From: Ascidia mentula
Taxonomy: Eukaryota; Chordata; Ascidiacea; Phlebobranchia; Ascidiidae
DNA: 64,000 nt
Assembly: GCA_947561715.1 (NCBI GenBank)
Contig: OX387197.1
Span: 19,018,266-19,082,265 of the forward strand
Direction: 5' to 3'
Position numbers and translations under genes: made by a program. Of the stretch, positions 36,573 to 48,942 are shown in pieces (the stretch's first letter is position 1; each line of letters starts with the position of its first letter). The notes under the pieces are model-generated. The model was given only the letters and a program-made list of their open reading frames with translations. It did not search any database and was not told the DNA's origin.

Positions 36573-38631
36573 ATGGATATGGGAATGGATATGGATATGG
36601 GCAACTCGTCATCAAGCATGATGATGATGTACTTTAACTTTATGATGCCCTTTACTGTTGTGTTTGACGGATGGAAAATAGACAACCAAGGAAGTAAGTG
36701 TTGTGACGTTTAAAGCACTTTTTTCATAGGTTAACAACAATACATGACAGATAAAAGTAAAACTATGAAAAATTATGTAAACCAGCAGTTCTTCGCCCGC
36801 AACTTGTGTTTGTCAATGGGTCCATTCAAAATTGTTCTTTTTAAACAATGTTAAAGATAGTAAAGTTAAAACAACCCAAACTTGACAGCTTTACTGCATA
36901 ATATACATTTACTACATCACCTTAAAACGTTACACAGGTTATACTTTTTGTGATGAAATTATTTATGACAGCGACTTTAATGCTTTCATGCAGTATGTGT
37001 TTTTTCGAGATTACAATTTTATAATAAAAACATAACACAATGATTAGCTAACAATACCAAGTATCTACGCCATATTGTGCAGAACTGATCGGTTCCTGCT
37101 TTGGCGTCGCCGGCATCGCGATGATTTACGAGATTCTGAAGAATTTTCGGCAACTCTGGGCGAACAAGATGACTCGACAATCTCGCCGCGTTTCCACCCA
37201 AGTAAAATCTGTTTGTTGGCGAGTGAAATTAACGCCTGAACAAATAAAAATTGCGGCCCTGGGTGATCCCGCAAACGCAAACAATTCGGTGGAAAAGTAT
37301 ATGTAACAGTGCGAGCTTGTCACGCATACGCAACCCGCAAGCAATGGTTTGGTGGCCGGATGTTTTTGATTGAGAGGCTCTTTTCGTTTTGATCACGAAC
37401 AAATGTAAACTATTCTGTCACCAATATCGCCAAAATTCAACATTACCTTCATAGATCCGTACTGTTCCTTGGGTCACCTAAGTGGATTAGTGGAAAAAAT
37501 TATTTTGCAACATGCTATTTCAGTGGAACACTGTAAATTATCAAATACAAAGTGATTTAAAATAAAAAAAAGTAAAATTGGTTCAATAGAGATCATATGC
37601 CCCAAAACATGTTTTGTCAAAGTCGGGTTCATTTCAGGATATGTTTTTCGTACGTTGACTTGTTCGTATTTACAAAGCAAATACAATACATGGCGAGGCA
37701 GGTTCAAAGTACGTATACAGTAAACACGTCTCGTGTCAGTACCTTGTTTAGAGAAAGTGTGTATGTAAAGTAAGATTAACTCGGTATAAACACCAGGTTT
37801 CACCTTCTACATCCGATTGTTGCCACGACAACGAAGATACAAGTGGATGTTCTCCGCCAACTTCGCCAAAGTTTTGGCTCGCCCACCTTTTCCAGAGCAT
37901 TCTGCATATGATACAGGTTGGAAATTGGCGTTTTAATGCAATTTAAATGTATTTGCTCACGTTACACTTTTATTCGTACGGAAAGGATGTTTAACTAAAT
38001 TGAACTCTTTTGATAAAGGAAACTGAAACTTAATCAAAGAACATATACGTTGATGTAAGAACACATATTACATTTTGATCTATATAAAAGTTTTTCAGAT
38101 ATTCGTGGCTTACTTACTCATGCTGATCGTAATGACATTTAACGTGTGGCTCTTCATCTCCGTCATTCTTGGCGCTGGATTGGGACACCTAGTGGCAGGT
38201 GGTATTTATACTAAGCCCGACGAAAATAAGGCGTCAAAGTCACAGCTCATCACAACTCGTGTCAAGGAGAAGAAAAGCGTAAGACCTTCTATTGCTACCA
38301 ACATTTTTGTGATTTCAGTTATGTGTACTTAACAACAAATTGGACAGATTAAGGTCAAAGTGTTTCGCTCGCAACATTTATTAGCAAGTTTAAATATAGT
38401 AAAACTCCATTTTGCTCAAATTACTTTTGGGGTTTTGATACAACCTGGTGCCTTCATCAGACGTAGCTTACAACAAAAGAATATACTAAAAATTTGGATG
38501 GGAGAGACCAATCTTGTTGTTGTTTATAGGATCCAACCAAACCCGAAAGTTCAAGACAATACGAGGAAACTTCGACTTCCAGTTCCGAATTTGGATCTTA
38601 TGACAATGCTGGCAACACAATTAAAAACTAA
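36573..38631 (+). CDS. CTR-family copper transporter (SLC31-type), paralogue A
   Basis: Five exons, 36573-36693, 37083-37201, 37797-37916, 38099-38278 and 38530-38631, give 213 residues. CTR proteins are trimeric plasma- or endosomal-membrane copper(I) channels. Seen here: a methionine-rich N-terminus (MDMGMDMDMG, then MMMM), the FNFMMPFTVVFDGWK stretch before TM1, TM1 in LIGSCFGVAGIAMIYEIL, the MxxxM copper filter in YLLMLIVMTFN in TM2, and GAGLGH (GxxxG) in TM3. The cytosolic tail ends SSEFGSYDNAGN and lacks the HCH end of human CTR1, so copper hand-off may differ. Exon 3 has a weak polypyrimidine tract. Paralogue B (46059-47499) has the same intron phases and two exons of identical length. 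Confidence 0.9.
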
Positions 38632-38988
38632 ACTACAATCATTCAAAACAATTGATCACTTTTTAAAAAAGTACAACAATGTTTTTTTCTTATTTTCATG
38701 CAAATGTAATAAACGCACATATATAGTTTTATGTCATTGTTACGGGGTTGAAGCCGCTGTTTTAGTTACACGTGAGGCTAAAGAAAAACTTAGTTGATTA
38801 TGCGATTATGGATTATCGAAGCTTGCTGATATGATAACTTAAGTCATGTGCTGTGTTCACGAACATTTTTCACTCTCTATAAATCAAGTCGTCCTTTCGT
38901 TTACTATTAAAGGGTGTGATAAAAAGTGATTGGTGTGCTGGAACACTCTACAGTATATCAATTCTAATTTAAAATGACTATAAAACCT

Positions 38989-39273
38989 ATGAGGTTTGCA
39001 GGCTTGGCAGACCAGGCATTGCAGCCTAGCTGGATCAGCCACTTTTTCCTGACAAGTCGGAGCAAGATTTGAAAAATCAAGCTCCGGGTGAGGTTTGAAC
39101 TCACGACTCTGGGCTAACTACAGAAGCTCAGTGGTTTCACGGGGTATATTGTGGCCAAGGTACACTGGTGCGCAAGCGCACAACTTGCCAAACAACCTTC
39201 ACATATACGCAGGGGATCTCTGGCTGATCCAGCTAGGCTGCAATGCCTGGGCTGCCAAGCCTGCAAACCTCAT
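38989..39273. repeat. Inverted repeat enclosing a tRNA-like segment
   Basis: About 53-bp arms (38989-39041 and 39220-39273) are near-perfect reverse complements (gaggtttgcaggcttggcag against ctgccaagcctgcaaacctc). Between them, the minus strand of 39088-39104 forms a perfect 5-bp T-stem with a TTCAAAC loop followed by CCGGAGC, a tRNA 3' half with a B-box-like sequence. No complete tRNA fold with a matching 5' acceptor strand is visible. A diverged fragment of one arm occurs at about 34431-34480. This is probably a composite SINE/MITE. Confidence 0.6.
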
Positions 39274-39890
39274 GATCGCGATACGTTAGCTGTGATCGCC
39301 AAGCAAGGACCTGCGCAGTGGGGCGATCCTGCCAATCATGCCATTGCATGAAATATTACTAAAACCTGACTAATGACGTGGGAAAAAAACGACATTAACT
39401 GAAATGTACAGACTTTTGGTCCACATTTGTTTAGTTAACATTTTCTAGCATGCTGTTGAGAAAGGTACAAACTGAATTGAATCCAACTATGTATGATTAA
39501 CCAAGCACAGCTGTCAAAATTTTTTGGCAAACGTGAAAACAACTGTTTCTAATATTTTACCGGAAGATATTTTAACTTGAGACAACCTTTTAGAGTTATT
39601 TCAATAATATTGTGATTTTTTCAAAAATTTGGAACATTTTATGAACAACTTTTTTGCGTAGTTCCTATGTTGAGAAATATGAGGCTAAAGCATTCATATA
39701 TCGGCCATTAAGTTTAGTTTTTTTTCCCCATTTTGAAAAAACCTTTCAATCAGCCCGACACCTAACGGTTGACTGTTGGCATAACAACAAAAATTTACTT
39801 TGTAAATGTCTGGTCTGAATTTGTTTTCGTATGTTTGTTACTTTCACGCATATTTATTTAAATTAAAGGCTGAAAACATAGACTAATGCA

Positions 39891-42800
39891 ATGTCAGAAA
39901 AGCCTGCATTTGAAGAAGATGCCTTTCAGGCGTTGGAAAAAGATTTTCAAGATGTGGTCAGCGAGCTTATGGGGGACAAAACTCTGGAAAGGCAAGTTGT
40001 CATATATGCGAAAATGTGTATATGTCTTCATAATATGTCGTCATATGCTCAACTTACTCATATTCTCCAACATTGGCAACCATTGTATCTCTGCTGTCTT
40101 CACCAAAACTGTTATATACATTTAATAGGTTTCGTCTTGAATATGAAAAACTCCATAAAGCTTTGAAGAAGTCCCATGAAAGCGAGAAACGTCTGATGAG
40201 CAAATGTCGTGAGCTGAATGCTGAAATTGTTACCAATTCATCTAAAGTAGCTCAAGCACTAAAACTTTCCCAGGATGACCAGGTTGCTGTTTTGTATACT
40301 TTCTTAGCAGTGAAGTTCCTAAAAATCTACATGGTTTTCATTATTGATGTATTCTCTGCTGATTTTGCTTTCTCGCCAGTTTTGCATAAAAAATGGAAGA
40401 TCCTTTGTACTATAGACCTTTTTAAAACAAACCCTAGTTTTTTAAAAACCTCATTTTGCAAGTTCTGTCAACTCGAGCATTGGGATGGGAAACACTGCTG
40501 AAGACAACCAATGCCTTGTTTACTGTTGTTTACTATGTTTAACAGTGTTTGTTGTGATAGGCTACAATTCAGCAACTCAAGCAGGAATTGGAAAAAGCTT
40601 GGAAAATGGTTGATGCAGCAACAGAGCGTGAGACGAGAGCACGGGAAACAATTCAAAGTCTGAAAATGGAAATTGCTAATCTCACCAAACTTGTAGAACA
40701 GGGTGCTGGACTCTCAATGGGCCAAGAACACAGGTATACATATAATGTTATGTTTCATGTAAAAAAATTGGTTGTGACAGTATTAGCTAAAGTGTAGTAT
40801 ACTGCATTTTATTATAATCTCTTTAGTGTCAACGAGCTCATCAAAATTAAAGAGGAAGTAACAAAGGAGCGAGATGATCTGTTGAGTGAAATTGCCAACA
40901 TGAGAGACAAATTGACCGCTGCTTCTGCAGCACAACTTAAAGCTGAATCAGATAGAGAAAATGCGGAAGTTAAGATAGCTGAGGTAACTTCATTGTTTTT
41001 GAATCAAGTTTGTACCTTGCTTCAAAGCTGTTTTTGTATTTCACATTTCATTAATATTATTTTAACTTGTATAATATGAGTATATTTAATTGAACTTTAG
41101 AAACGCAACTTTTATTGTTGTGAAAAATCTAGCCATACGATACTATAATTTTTTTTCTGCATAAACTTTGTAGTTTAGAAAAAATTGATACAAAGTAAGG
41201 TTGAAAAAAACGTGCTTCCAAAATTTGACAATACTTTATCATTCCTTTTTTGGATTTGTGCAGCTACAACAAGACATCCAGATGAAACAGAATGAGGTTC
41301 AGAGGGAAACAAGGAAGCGAGAAAAGATGGATAAGGAGCTTGCCTCTGAGAAAAAGGAGCTGGAGGGCAGAGCTGGAGAGATCAAGTCCTTGCAGAGTCA
41401 ACTACAAAGAAACAAAGATGACAACATTCGCCTTGAACAACAACTCAAGGAACAAAGGGTAAGAATCTTTATTTGCAAATTTTAAATTAAAACCTAAATA
41501 ACTTCTTCAAAAATCCACTGTGTACTTTGAATCTTACCGTTTCAATTTGCAAGCACTACCAGCCACAAATGTGTACATTATATATATGCAAGATTTTTGT
41601 TTGTTTATACAATTGTCCATTACACATGAATCCTTATATCATATCACAATGTTCTTTATTGCCGATTTTCAGATTCTTCATGAAAAAGCAGTTCGTGACC
41701 TGGAGTTGACAAACTCTCGCTTGACCAAACTTCAACAAGATTACCAAAACCAGATTGATGCTGCTGACTCACTTGCAACCGATAACCAAAATAAAGCTGC
41801 AGAACTTAAGGTTGTTTACATCTCACATGGTAAAACCTACCAATTTTACCAAAAAATTACTTGCAGAGTCACCAAAGTTTGTCATAATGCAAGTAAACAA
41901 CCATCTTTGTCACTTTTAATGACATATTCTTTCCTATTTCAGACATTGCTATATTGTTAAATTTTTAACTCTATGTAATTACATTTTCTTTCAGGCCAGA
42001 GAGGATGAAATTAATCAAATGCGACAGGAGACAACCAGGCTTACAAAACTTCGTGAAACCATACAGAGGCGCCTGCAACTAGTCGAGGAAAGTAAAGCTG
42101 ATGTTGAGGGACAAAAAGAAACATTGAGGGGACAAATCAGTGGATTGGAGCGAGGTTTGTCCATGTGAAACCTGTGTGAAGTATTTTGCAACTTTGATTT
42201 TGAAAAGGTTTTTCTGTATTCCATTTAGTTTTGAACCGATTTATATTATTTTTGCAGAACTCGATGCAATGAAGAAACAGGCTGAGGTTGATCGCAAAAC
42301 AATGGACGAACTTGTCAGAGAAAGAGATATCCTGAACAAGAATTGCCTCAAGGTATTTACAGCCACAATTGCAACTGTGGACCAGTTGATAATGTATTGT
42401 CACACTGCCATCACTACATTTGCCTGTTTTGAAACCTGTCATAATTTAAACTGAGCATATGTATAAACAGTTGCCTTATCACAATTTTTCTCATCTGCTT
42501 TAAATAAATAAACTAGACTTCGCTAACCCTTTAGCATTTGTCTACCAGGCAGCCAATGCAACTCAGAAACAGTTGAACTTGGTTCGTCTCCATGAGCAAA
42601 GCAAGAAAAACCTTGAACAAGAGATTCAAAACTACAAAGATGAGGCCCAGAAGCAGAGAAAGATCATTTATCAGCTGGAAAAGGAGAGAGATCGATACAT
42701 CAATGAAGCTTCTGACCTTACCCAAAAGGTAACTGTTGTATTTGATTTGGTTGTCTGAAATACGCTGCTTGGTGAAGCTTTAAAGGGTTACATTGTGTTA

Positions 42801-45558
42801 AGCAAATCAATTTAATAACGTATCAAAAATTTGGGGCATTAAATACAGCACCCTAGTTTACTGATTTTACACATTGTTTTGGTTTTAGGTGCTGCAACAC
42901 ATGGAAGATGTAAAAGTGCGTGAAATGCAAATATTTGACTACAAAAAGAAGATTGCAGAGGCAGAGACTAAACTTAAACAACAGCAAAATCTGTACGAAG
43001 CAGTCAGGTCTGATAGGAATTTGTACAGCAAGAATCTTATTGAAGCACAGGTAATGTGGTTATTTGTCCAAATCACAATTCAAACTTTTTGAATAGTCTT
43101 CTGCCAGTTGTATTGTGGTCTTAAAAAACAACAGTTTGTAGATAGTGTTCACATTTCACTCAATTACCTGCATAGTAATTACTCTTTTTTTGACAATTTG
43201 CTGTATTTACGAAACTTATATTTTGACTTGTGGTTTAAGGATGAAATAACAGAGATGAAGAGGAAGCTGAAGATCATGAACCACCAGATCGACCAGCTTA
43301 AAGAAGAAATAACCACTAAGGAAGCAGCTTTGGTTAAGGTCAACCTTGACCACACTAGAGTGGAGAAAGAAAAAGAAGCGCTGAAAGTAACAGTTTTTTT
43401 GTGCTCTTTTCTTTTGACTTATATTTTCAACGTATCTGTTCCAAGGCCGAACTTCAACGAATGAAGCAGCAAGCGGCAGAGAGCAAGACTCAGTTGGAGC
43501 AGATGGAGAAGGAAGTTGCCAAGCTACAGCAGGTCATTCGCGAGTCGGATGCTGAGAGAAAAAGACAGATGAAGGAACTTGACCAGGTAAACTTTTGGGG
43601 TTGACATGTTATTTTTTTTATGTTACGTAAATTTTTCAATGATAATTTTCACAATTTGACTTTTGTTTTCTGCTTTATTCCTTCATGTCCGATTCATGCG
43701 ACTATAAAACCTAAGATTTTAGTATATTCTGTGACAATGCATAGATTCAAACCAATACAGAAAACGTTACAAAGCCCATTGTGACGTAGGTAATCAGCGA
43801 GCGTGACATCCTGGGAACACAATTGGTGCGACGCAATGACGAACTGGCTCTCCTGTACGAGAAAATCAAGATACAGCAATCCACCCTGAATAAGGGAGAG
43901 ATACAATACCGGCAGCGGTTGGAGGACATTCGTATCCTCAAGCTGGAAATCAGGAAGCTCAGGAGAGAAAAAACGACCCTCACTAAGAGTGTTGCTAGCG
44001 TTGAAGACTTGCGGTAAGCCTAAATAAGGGGTTGCGGTGTTTGTCTTCTTGATGCAATGCTAATCTTGTATAATATCTTGCATTACAAATCATATCACTT
44101 TCCAATAATATTGCACGTTTCGTTTTCAAGCTATAAATCTCTTGTTTTTAAGTTCTAAAAACTTTCAGCTTGTTCTACTTTTTTGTCATGTGGTGAAACG
44201 GAGTTTAAATTTGTTTGTAGTCGTGAGGTATATCACACACAGCGGGAGCTACTCCGAGAGCGGACAAGATGCAAAGCACTTGAAGAGGAACTCGAGAATC
44301 CGATGAACATCCACAGATGGAGAAAGCTGGAGGGATCCGACCCGAGTGCTTACGAGATGATACAAAAAGTGCAGGTACAAATACATTGGGAATAGAATAA
44401 CTTCTTACACAGCTAGGAGTCCATCATTTTTTCGATACATTGGTTTCTTTTGTAGGCTTTGCAAAAGAGGTTGATCCAAAAAACTGAAGAAGTTGTTGAG
44501 AAGGAACTTCTTATACAGGAGAAGGAAAAGCTTTACATGGAGCTGAAACATATCTTGGCTCGACAGCCAGGACCAGAGGTAGCGGAACAGCTACGCATTT
44601 ACCAAGAGACTTTGAGAGGAAAAACCAAGCAAATGAAGGTACATATAAGTGGCTATGGTTTCAAAAATTGTCCATCACGTTATTGTCATTTAGTAGTTTA
44701 CATCATAAATGCGTGAATATCTGCGTGTTAAGTTATCTGCAGGGAGTGACACCGGTAATATGGTTGCTTTCCAATGCCATCAAATCTCATGAAAAAATTA
44801 TTTTGAACGATTCCAAAGTAAACTCTGTGAGCTGCATACAGATGGCTACTGTTTTGATCTATAACGTCTCGACAGTACTTGGTACATATACAGCTCACGG
44901 AATTGATATTATTGGCTTAATGCTTATTTATATAACTCCAAAATATCTTAACTCCCCTGATTGCTATGCCTCTTTCACTTGAAAGTGTAAGGGTATTTTA
45001 CTGATAATACTACTGTATCGTTAATGCGACTATTTCACTGCTTTAACAGAGATTAGCATCGGAATTGAACATGTACGAATCCCAGTCGTCTGAATATAAA
45101 TATGAGATCGAACGGTTGGCGAGAGAACTGCAGGATGTCAAGAAGAAATACTTCCTACACAAGAAAAAGGAACAACAGCAAAAGTAAGAACACATTCGTT
45201 TGCCGCAAAAATTACCGTTTTGTTTGTAAATCAATAACATTGCTGTCGATCTCATCAATTCCACAACCATTCATACCACTTACTGCTTATTAATCCGGCT
45301 GTTTAGCTGACAAGATCGTTGTAAATCACACCTTGCACTGTTGAGACCTTTTATGTCGAAACCAGTGACTGTGTCTGCAATTCACCATAAAAGCATGATT
45401 GACTTTATTGCTTATGTTGATTAATCAATTGTTTCAGGGATCGGGATAGGACCTTGGCACAGGCAGGGGCGCCGTCGATTCAACCGCAAAGATCGGACGG
45501 GCCTCGTTTTACTGGCGGTGGCTTCAACCTGAAATCCCCGCCAAAGGCTGCGGCCTAA
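39891..45558 (+). CDS. CFAP58: Cilia- and flagella-associated protein 58
   Basis: Seventeen exons, all in phase, give 872 residues: 39891-39991, 40129-40282, 40561-40733, 40827-40983, 41264-41458, 41673-41810, 41995-42154, 42258-42352, 42549-42728, 42889-43050, 43240-43386, 43446-43586, 43790-44013, 44221-44374, 44456-44638, 45050-45183, 45438-45558. The chain is coiled coil almost throughout. Segments nearly identical to vertebrate CFAP58/CCDC147 include EIQNYKDEAQKQRKII, QQNLYEAVRSDRNLYSKNL, RRNDELALLYEKIKIQQS and NMYESQSSEYKYEIERLA, and the C-terminus has RFTGGGF. Known role: an axonemal protein needed for ciliary and sperm flagellar structure. Intron 1 uses a GC donor (GGAAAG|GCAAGT). AATAAA occurs at 45662. 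It is flanked on both sides by CTR paralogues. Confidence 0.97.
45334..45385. repeat. Fragment of the 57.8-kb MITE family in a CFAP58 intron
   Basis: The stretch tgcactgttgagaccttt, tatgtcgaaaccagtgac is a diverged reverse-complement copy of one arm of the element at 57706-57879. Only one arm is recognisable. It lies in the last intron of CFAP58. Confidence 0.5.
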
Positions 45559-46058
45559 TCTGCTCTTCCGTCCTTGCTGTTTTGCTTAAAAAAGTCTATC
45601 GTATATTTGTCGCTTTTAGGTACTGTTAAAACAAACTGGCTTATCTGTGTTTTTGAATTAAAATAAATAAACTTTCTATGTTTTATGTTTGTCTTCTGAC
45701 ACATGTGACGATAGATGTTATTTTTGAAGTAGAAAGATATGACGTGCAGGTATTTAAAATATAAACCAAATTGTTTCATAAACTATCCGATGCAAAACTT
45801 TGTATTAGTTTTTGGCACAATTGCATGAGCGTATAAGCAAGAAAGACAAAAGAACTACGAGAAGTTTGGGTAAATGCATGAGCTCACAAATCTACACCAG
45901 AGTCCAATATACTACCGAAATGAATTATAGGCTGGACTAACAATTAAACGCGTTTAGCTGGAAAGGATCAAACAAACAAACACAAATAAAACAAAAAATA
46001 CAAGTGTTCAAATTAACGTTGCGCAAAATGCATAGAATAAATTGTCCAGAGATCTTTT

Positions 46059-47499
46059 TCAGTTATTTGTCGAACTGGCGGCGTTGTCGTATGACCCGAA
46101 TTCAGAGCTTATGGTTTCCCTGTATTCTTCTCCTTTGCGGTTCAGCGTCGCCTTCTGCAAGAGTCACCGAGCTGTTAAAAGGGCAAGCGGTATCCCCAGG
46201 CCCGTGAATTGTCAAGAAAAGCAAGTTTGATCTTACGTATTTTGTTTCCTGGACTTCTGGACTGATCAGACGAGTTGATGATTCTGTAACCTCTTTCGGA
46301 GAAGCGTAAACAGCCACAGCCACTAGGTGACCCACACCGGCGCCGAGTACGAGAGACACAAAGAGCCACACATTGTACGACATTGCAATAAGCATCAGCA
46401 AATAACCCAAAAATATCTGCAAATAATTTGATAACAAGTAAAATCAGGAAAGTAAGTAGTTCAGAAAATATATATATCGCAATGTATTAAAAGCATCGTC
46501 TGTTCCTATTACAAGTACACGTATCCTCACTTGTGCCATGTGTAAGACGCTTTGAAAGGTGTGAGCAAGCCAAAAGTTAAGGGACATCGGGGGACCGCAG
46601 TCGTTTGTTTGGTTTCCGTCGTTACAGGCATAGCAGAATGTGGGCATCGACAACTGCATAAAAAGGTATATAAAAGTGATATTGCTCCTTCTTGTAACAT
46701 GTGATAAGCTTCTACCAACCACAAGTTTGTTTTAGATACGTACCGGTTGTGAGAGGGCCTATATATGTCAAAGACCGCGTTTGCTTGTATTGACATGCGG
46801 GCAGGATTTGATGCCTTATCAGCTATCATATTGCGCGTGTATACATGGCATGCAAACAATAACGCCTATAATAACATATGTTGCTTTATTAGTAAGGAAA
46901 TCAATTCAACGCACTGTAACTGTCGTTTTGGCGTTACGAGAAATTATTGGGATCTTTACTGTTTCCCTTTAATTGCAACTTTTCCACATATTTTTTGCCT
47001 GTTATCTAAAGTGAGCTGTATAGAAGTCTCTTACCCTTGGTGACTGTTGGGCAAACCGGTGCGTCATTTTAAACGTCCAAACCCGTCGCAGGTTCTTCAC
47101 AATCTCGTACACAATGGACATCAGCGCAACGCCCAAGCAAGAGCAAATCAACTCTAAAGAAATATCCGGTACAACTAATTACTATCAGCAGCGGAAGTTG
47201 ATGTTTTTCGGGTACCATGCTCTTTGAAACCCGTAGTACACGCCAATTAGGGGTCTAGAATAGAGGTAGCTGTAGGTTACCTCGTGTAGCTTTCAATTAC
47301 ATTATCAAATCATTTGGCAAGTATGTTGGTTATTTTTACACACAAAAAAATCTTGTGGTTGCAACGACAAAAATAACAACACAAAGCGAAGATAAATCTG
47401 TTACGTACGTTCTTGCGTAGCAACTGTCCACTTTTCAAATACCAACGTGAACGGCATCATGGCGTTAAAGTAGTTCATACAAGTCATCGAAGTGTTCAT
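46059..47499 (-). CDS. CTR-family copper transporter (SLC31-type), paralogue B
   Basis: Five exons, 47499-47409, 47153-47035, 46653-46531, 46416-46237 and 46154-46059, give 202 residues. Motifs: MNYFNAMMPFTLVFEKW before TM1, TM1 in LICSCLGVALMSIVYEIV, a cysteine-containing loop (CYACNDGNQTNDCGPP) absent in this form from most CTR proteins, the MxxxM filter in YLLMLIAMSYN, and GAGVGHLV. The tail ends SSEFGSYDNAASS, like paralogue A. Intron phases (1, 0, 0, 0) match paralogue A and exons 2 and 4 have identical lengths (119 and 180 nt), so the two arose by gene duplication. The N-terminus is shorter and less methionine-rich, which may mean different copper affinity. Both paralogues are transcribed towards CFAP58. 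Confidence 0.9.
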
Positions 47500-48942
47500 C
47501 TCCACACTTGCATGTATTTCCAAACAAGCGATATGTCCTAGCTATCCCACTATGTTATTCTCCAGTTAAAATTAATACACTTTTCCTGTTTCATTGCAGG
47601 CCAAAACAAAGCTCAATGACTTTGTTGTAATGGCAAGTACTTATTGCTCCACTGCTCTGAGCACTTATTCCATATACAAGCATAGATACTTGATCGTCAA
47701 AGCGCCCTTCAGCAAAAGTTGAACTGCTGCAGTACGTGTTTCATGCGTAAATTCGCAGACTGACCGAGCGAGCGAAATGAATGATTATGATCAAATTATC
47801 ATAAACGTTATCTGTCCTCGCATCCGCGAAGTATCCATCAGGTGATTTTATATGCCATCATTTTTACATAACCACGCTTGCTCGCTCGTGACTGCACAGA
47901 CAGGCTGTAATTGCTCTGCAAACAAATTAAAACCTTGAGAATATCGCCTTCTGGCGTACGACGTAACGATCAACAAACTCCTAATCGAGTGTTTTGGTTA
48001 TGACGACAGAATTCATTTCATCTTGCTGTGCGGATATAAACTGTTCAAATACAGCCTGTCACATCACTTCCTAATTTAAAGATTTTTTTTTCAAAACAGA
48101 CATATGTTGGTTGGTTTACTACAATTAGACAGAATTAATCAACTATGCAGTAGCAAGCCAACCTACCAAAATTGCTGACAAAAGGAACTAATGGTTTTCG
48201 AATTTTTTTTATTGTCATGAGCGGTTGTGAATTTGCAAAACAACATGTAAAACCAATTATGTTTAGTCTGGCAGTTGTTACATTTTTGTCCAAGTCTCCA
48301 CAGTACAAGATCCTACTGCCATGTTAAATCCTCCCTAGACTTTTAAACACTCCCCCAGGAGTCCAAGTTTATCCTCCTTAGTTAAGTACTATGCAGATCC
48401 TTAGTTAAGATCCGTTAAGGTCCGAGTCCATAGTTATCTACCATGCAAAATGGTAATGTTCGTTATTTGACTGTGCTGCAGCATTGTATACCTTTTTAGC
48501 TAGAAATTTGTTGTTAATTGGCAATAACTGCAGTTTTGTATAAATGTGCTTGAGGCAAATTTGAAAAAGCATTAAAACAACTTAAAACACAACATGGCGG
48601 AATGTTTTAAATCAATTAGCAAGATAGAAGCAAGCCTAAAAAAGTAATTTAAACTGCTAACCATAGTCCCCAAGTGTTATCCAGTATAAGACATGTATCC
48701 ACGAACAGCTCCAACAGAGTGCATGTGGTTCAAACTAAAGGTCTCCAAGACTACTACTTAGCAAATGAACAAAGTTATTTCAAGAGACAGCATAAAACCT
48801 TAACCAATTCACACAATGAAAAACAAAAACATACAAAATTTTCTGTGTCCCTGCTTAGGTGACACACTAAGCTAGAGACATGTTACCAAATCCTTAAGCC
48901 AAGAATCATAGACAGTTTGTGGGGCTGGGGCATTCCAAGTGT
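47500..48942. other. Intergenic region between CTR-B and the SR protein gene
   Basis: 1.4 kb with no gene-like frame. Around 48340-48440 there is a low-complexity patch with two copies of ccttagttaag and several gtccaag/gtccgag variants, possibly a decayed repeat. Confidence 0.4.

Noticed and set aside
39060..39150. A tRNA gene on the minus strand
   Set aside because: The T-arm is perfect but no matching 5' acceptor strand or sound anticodon arm is present; called as a tRNA-like part of a repeat.
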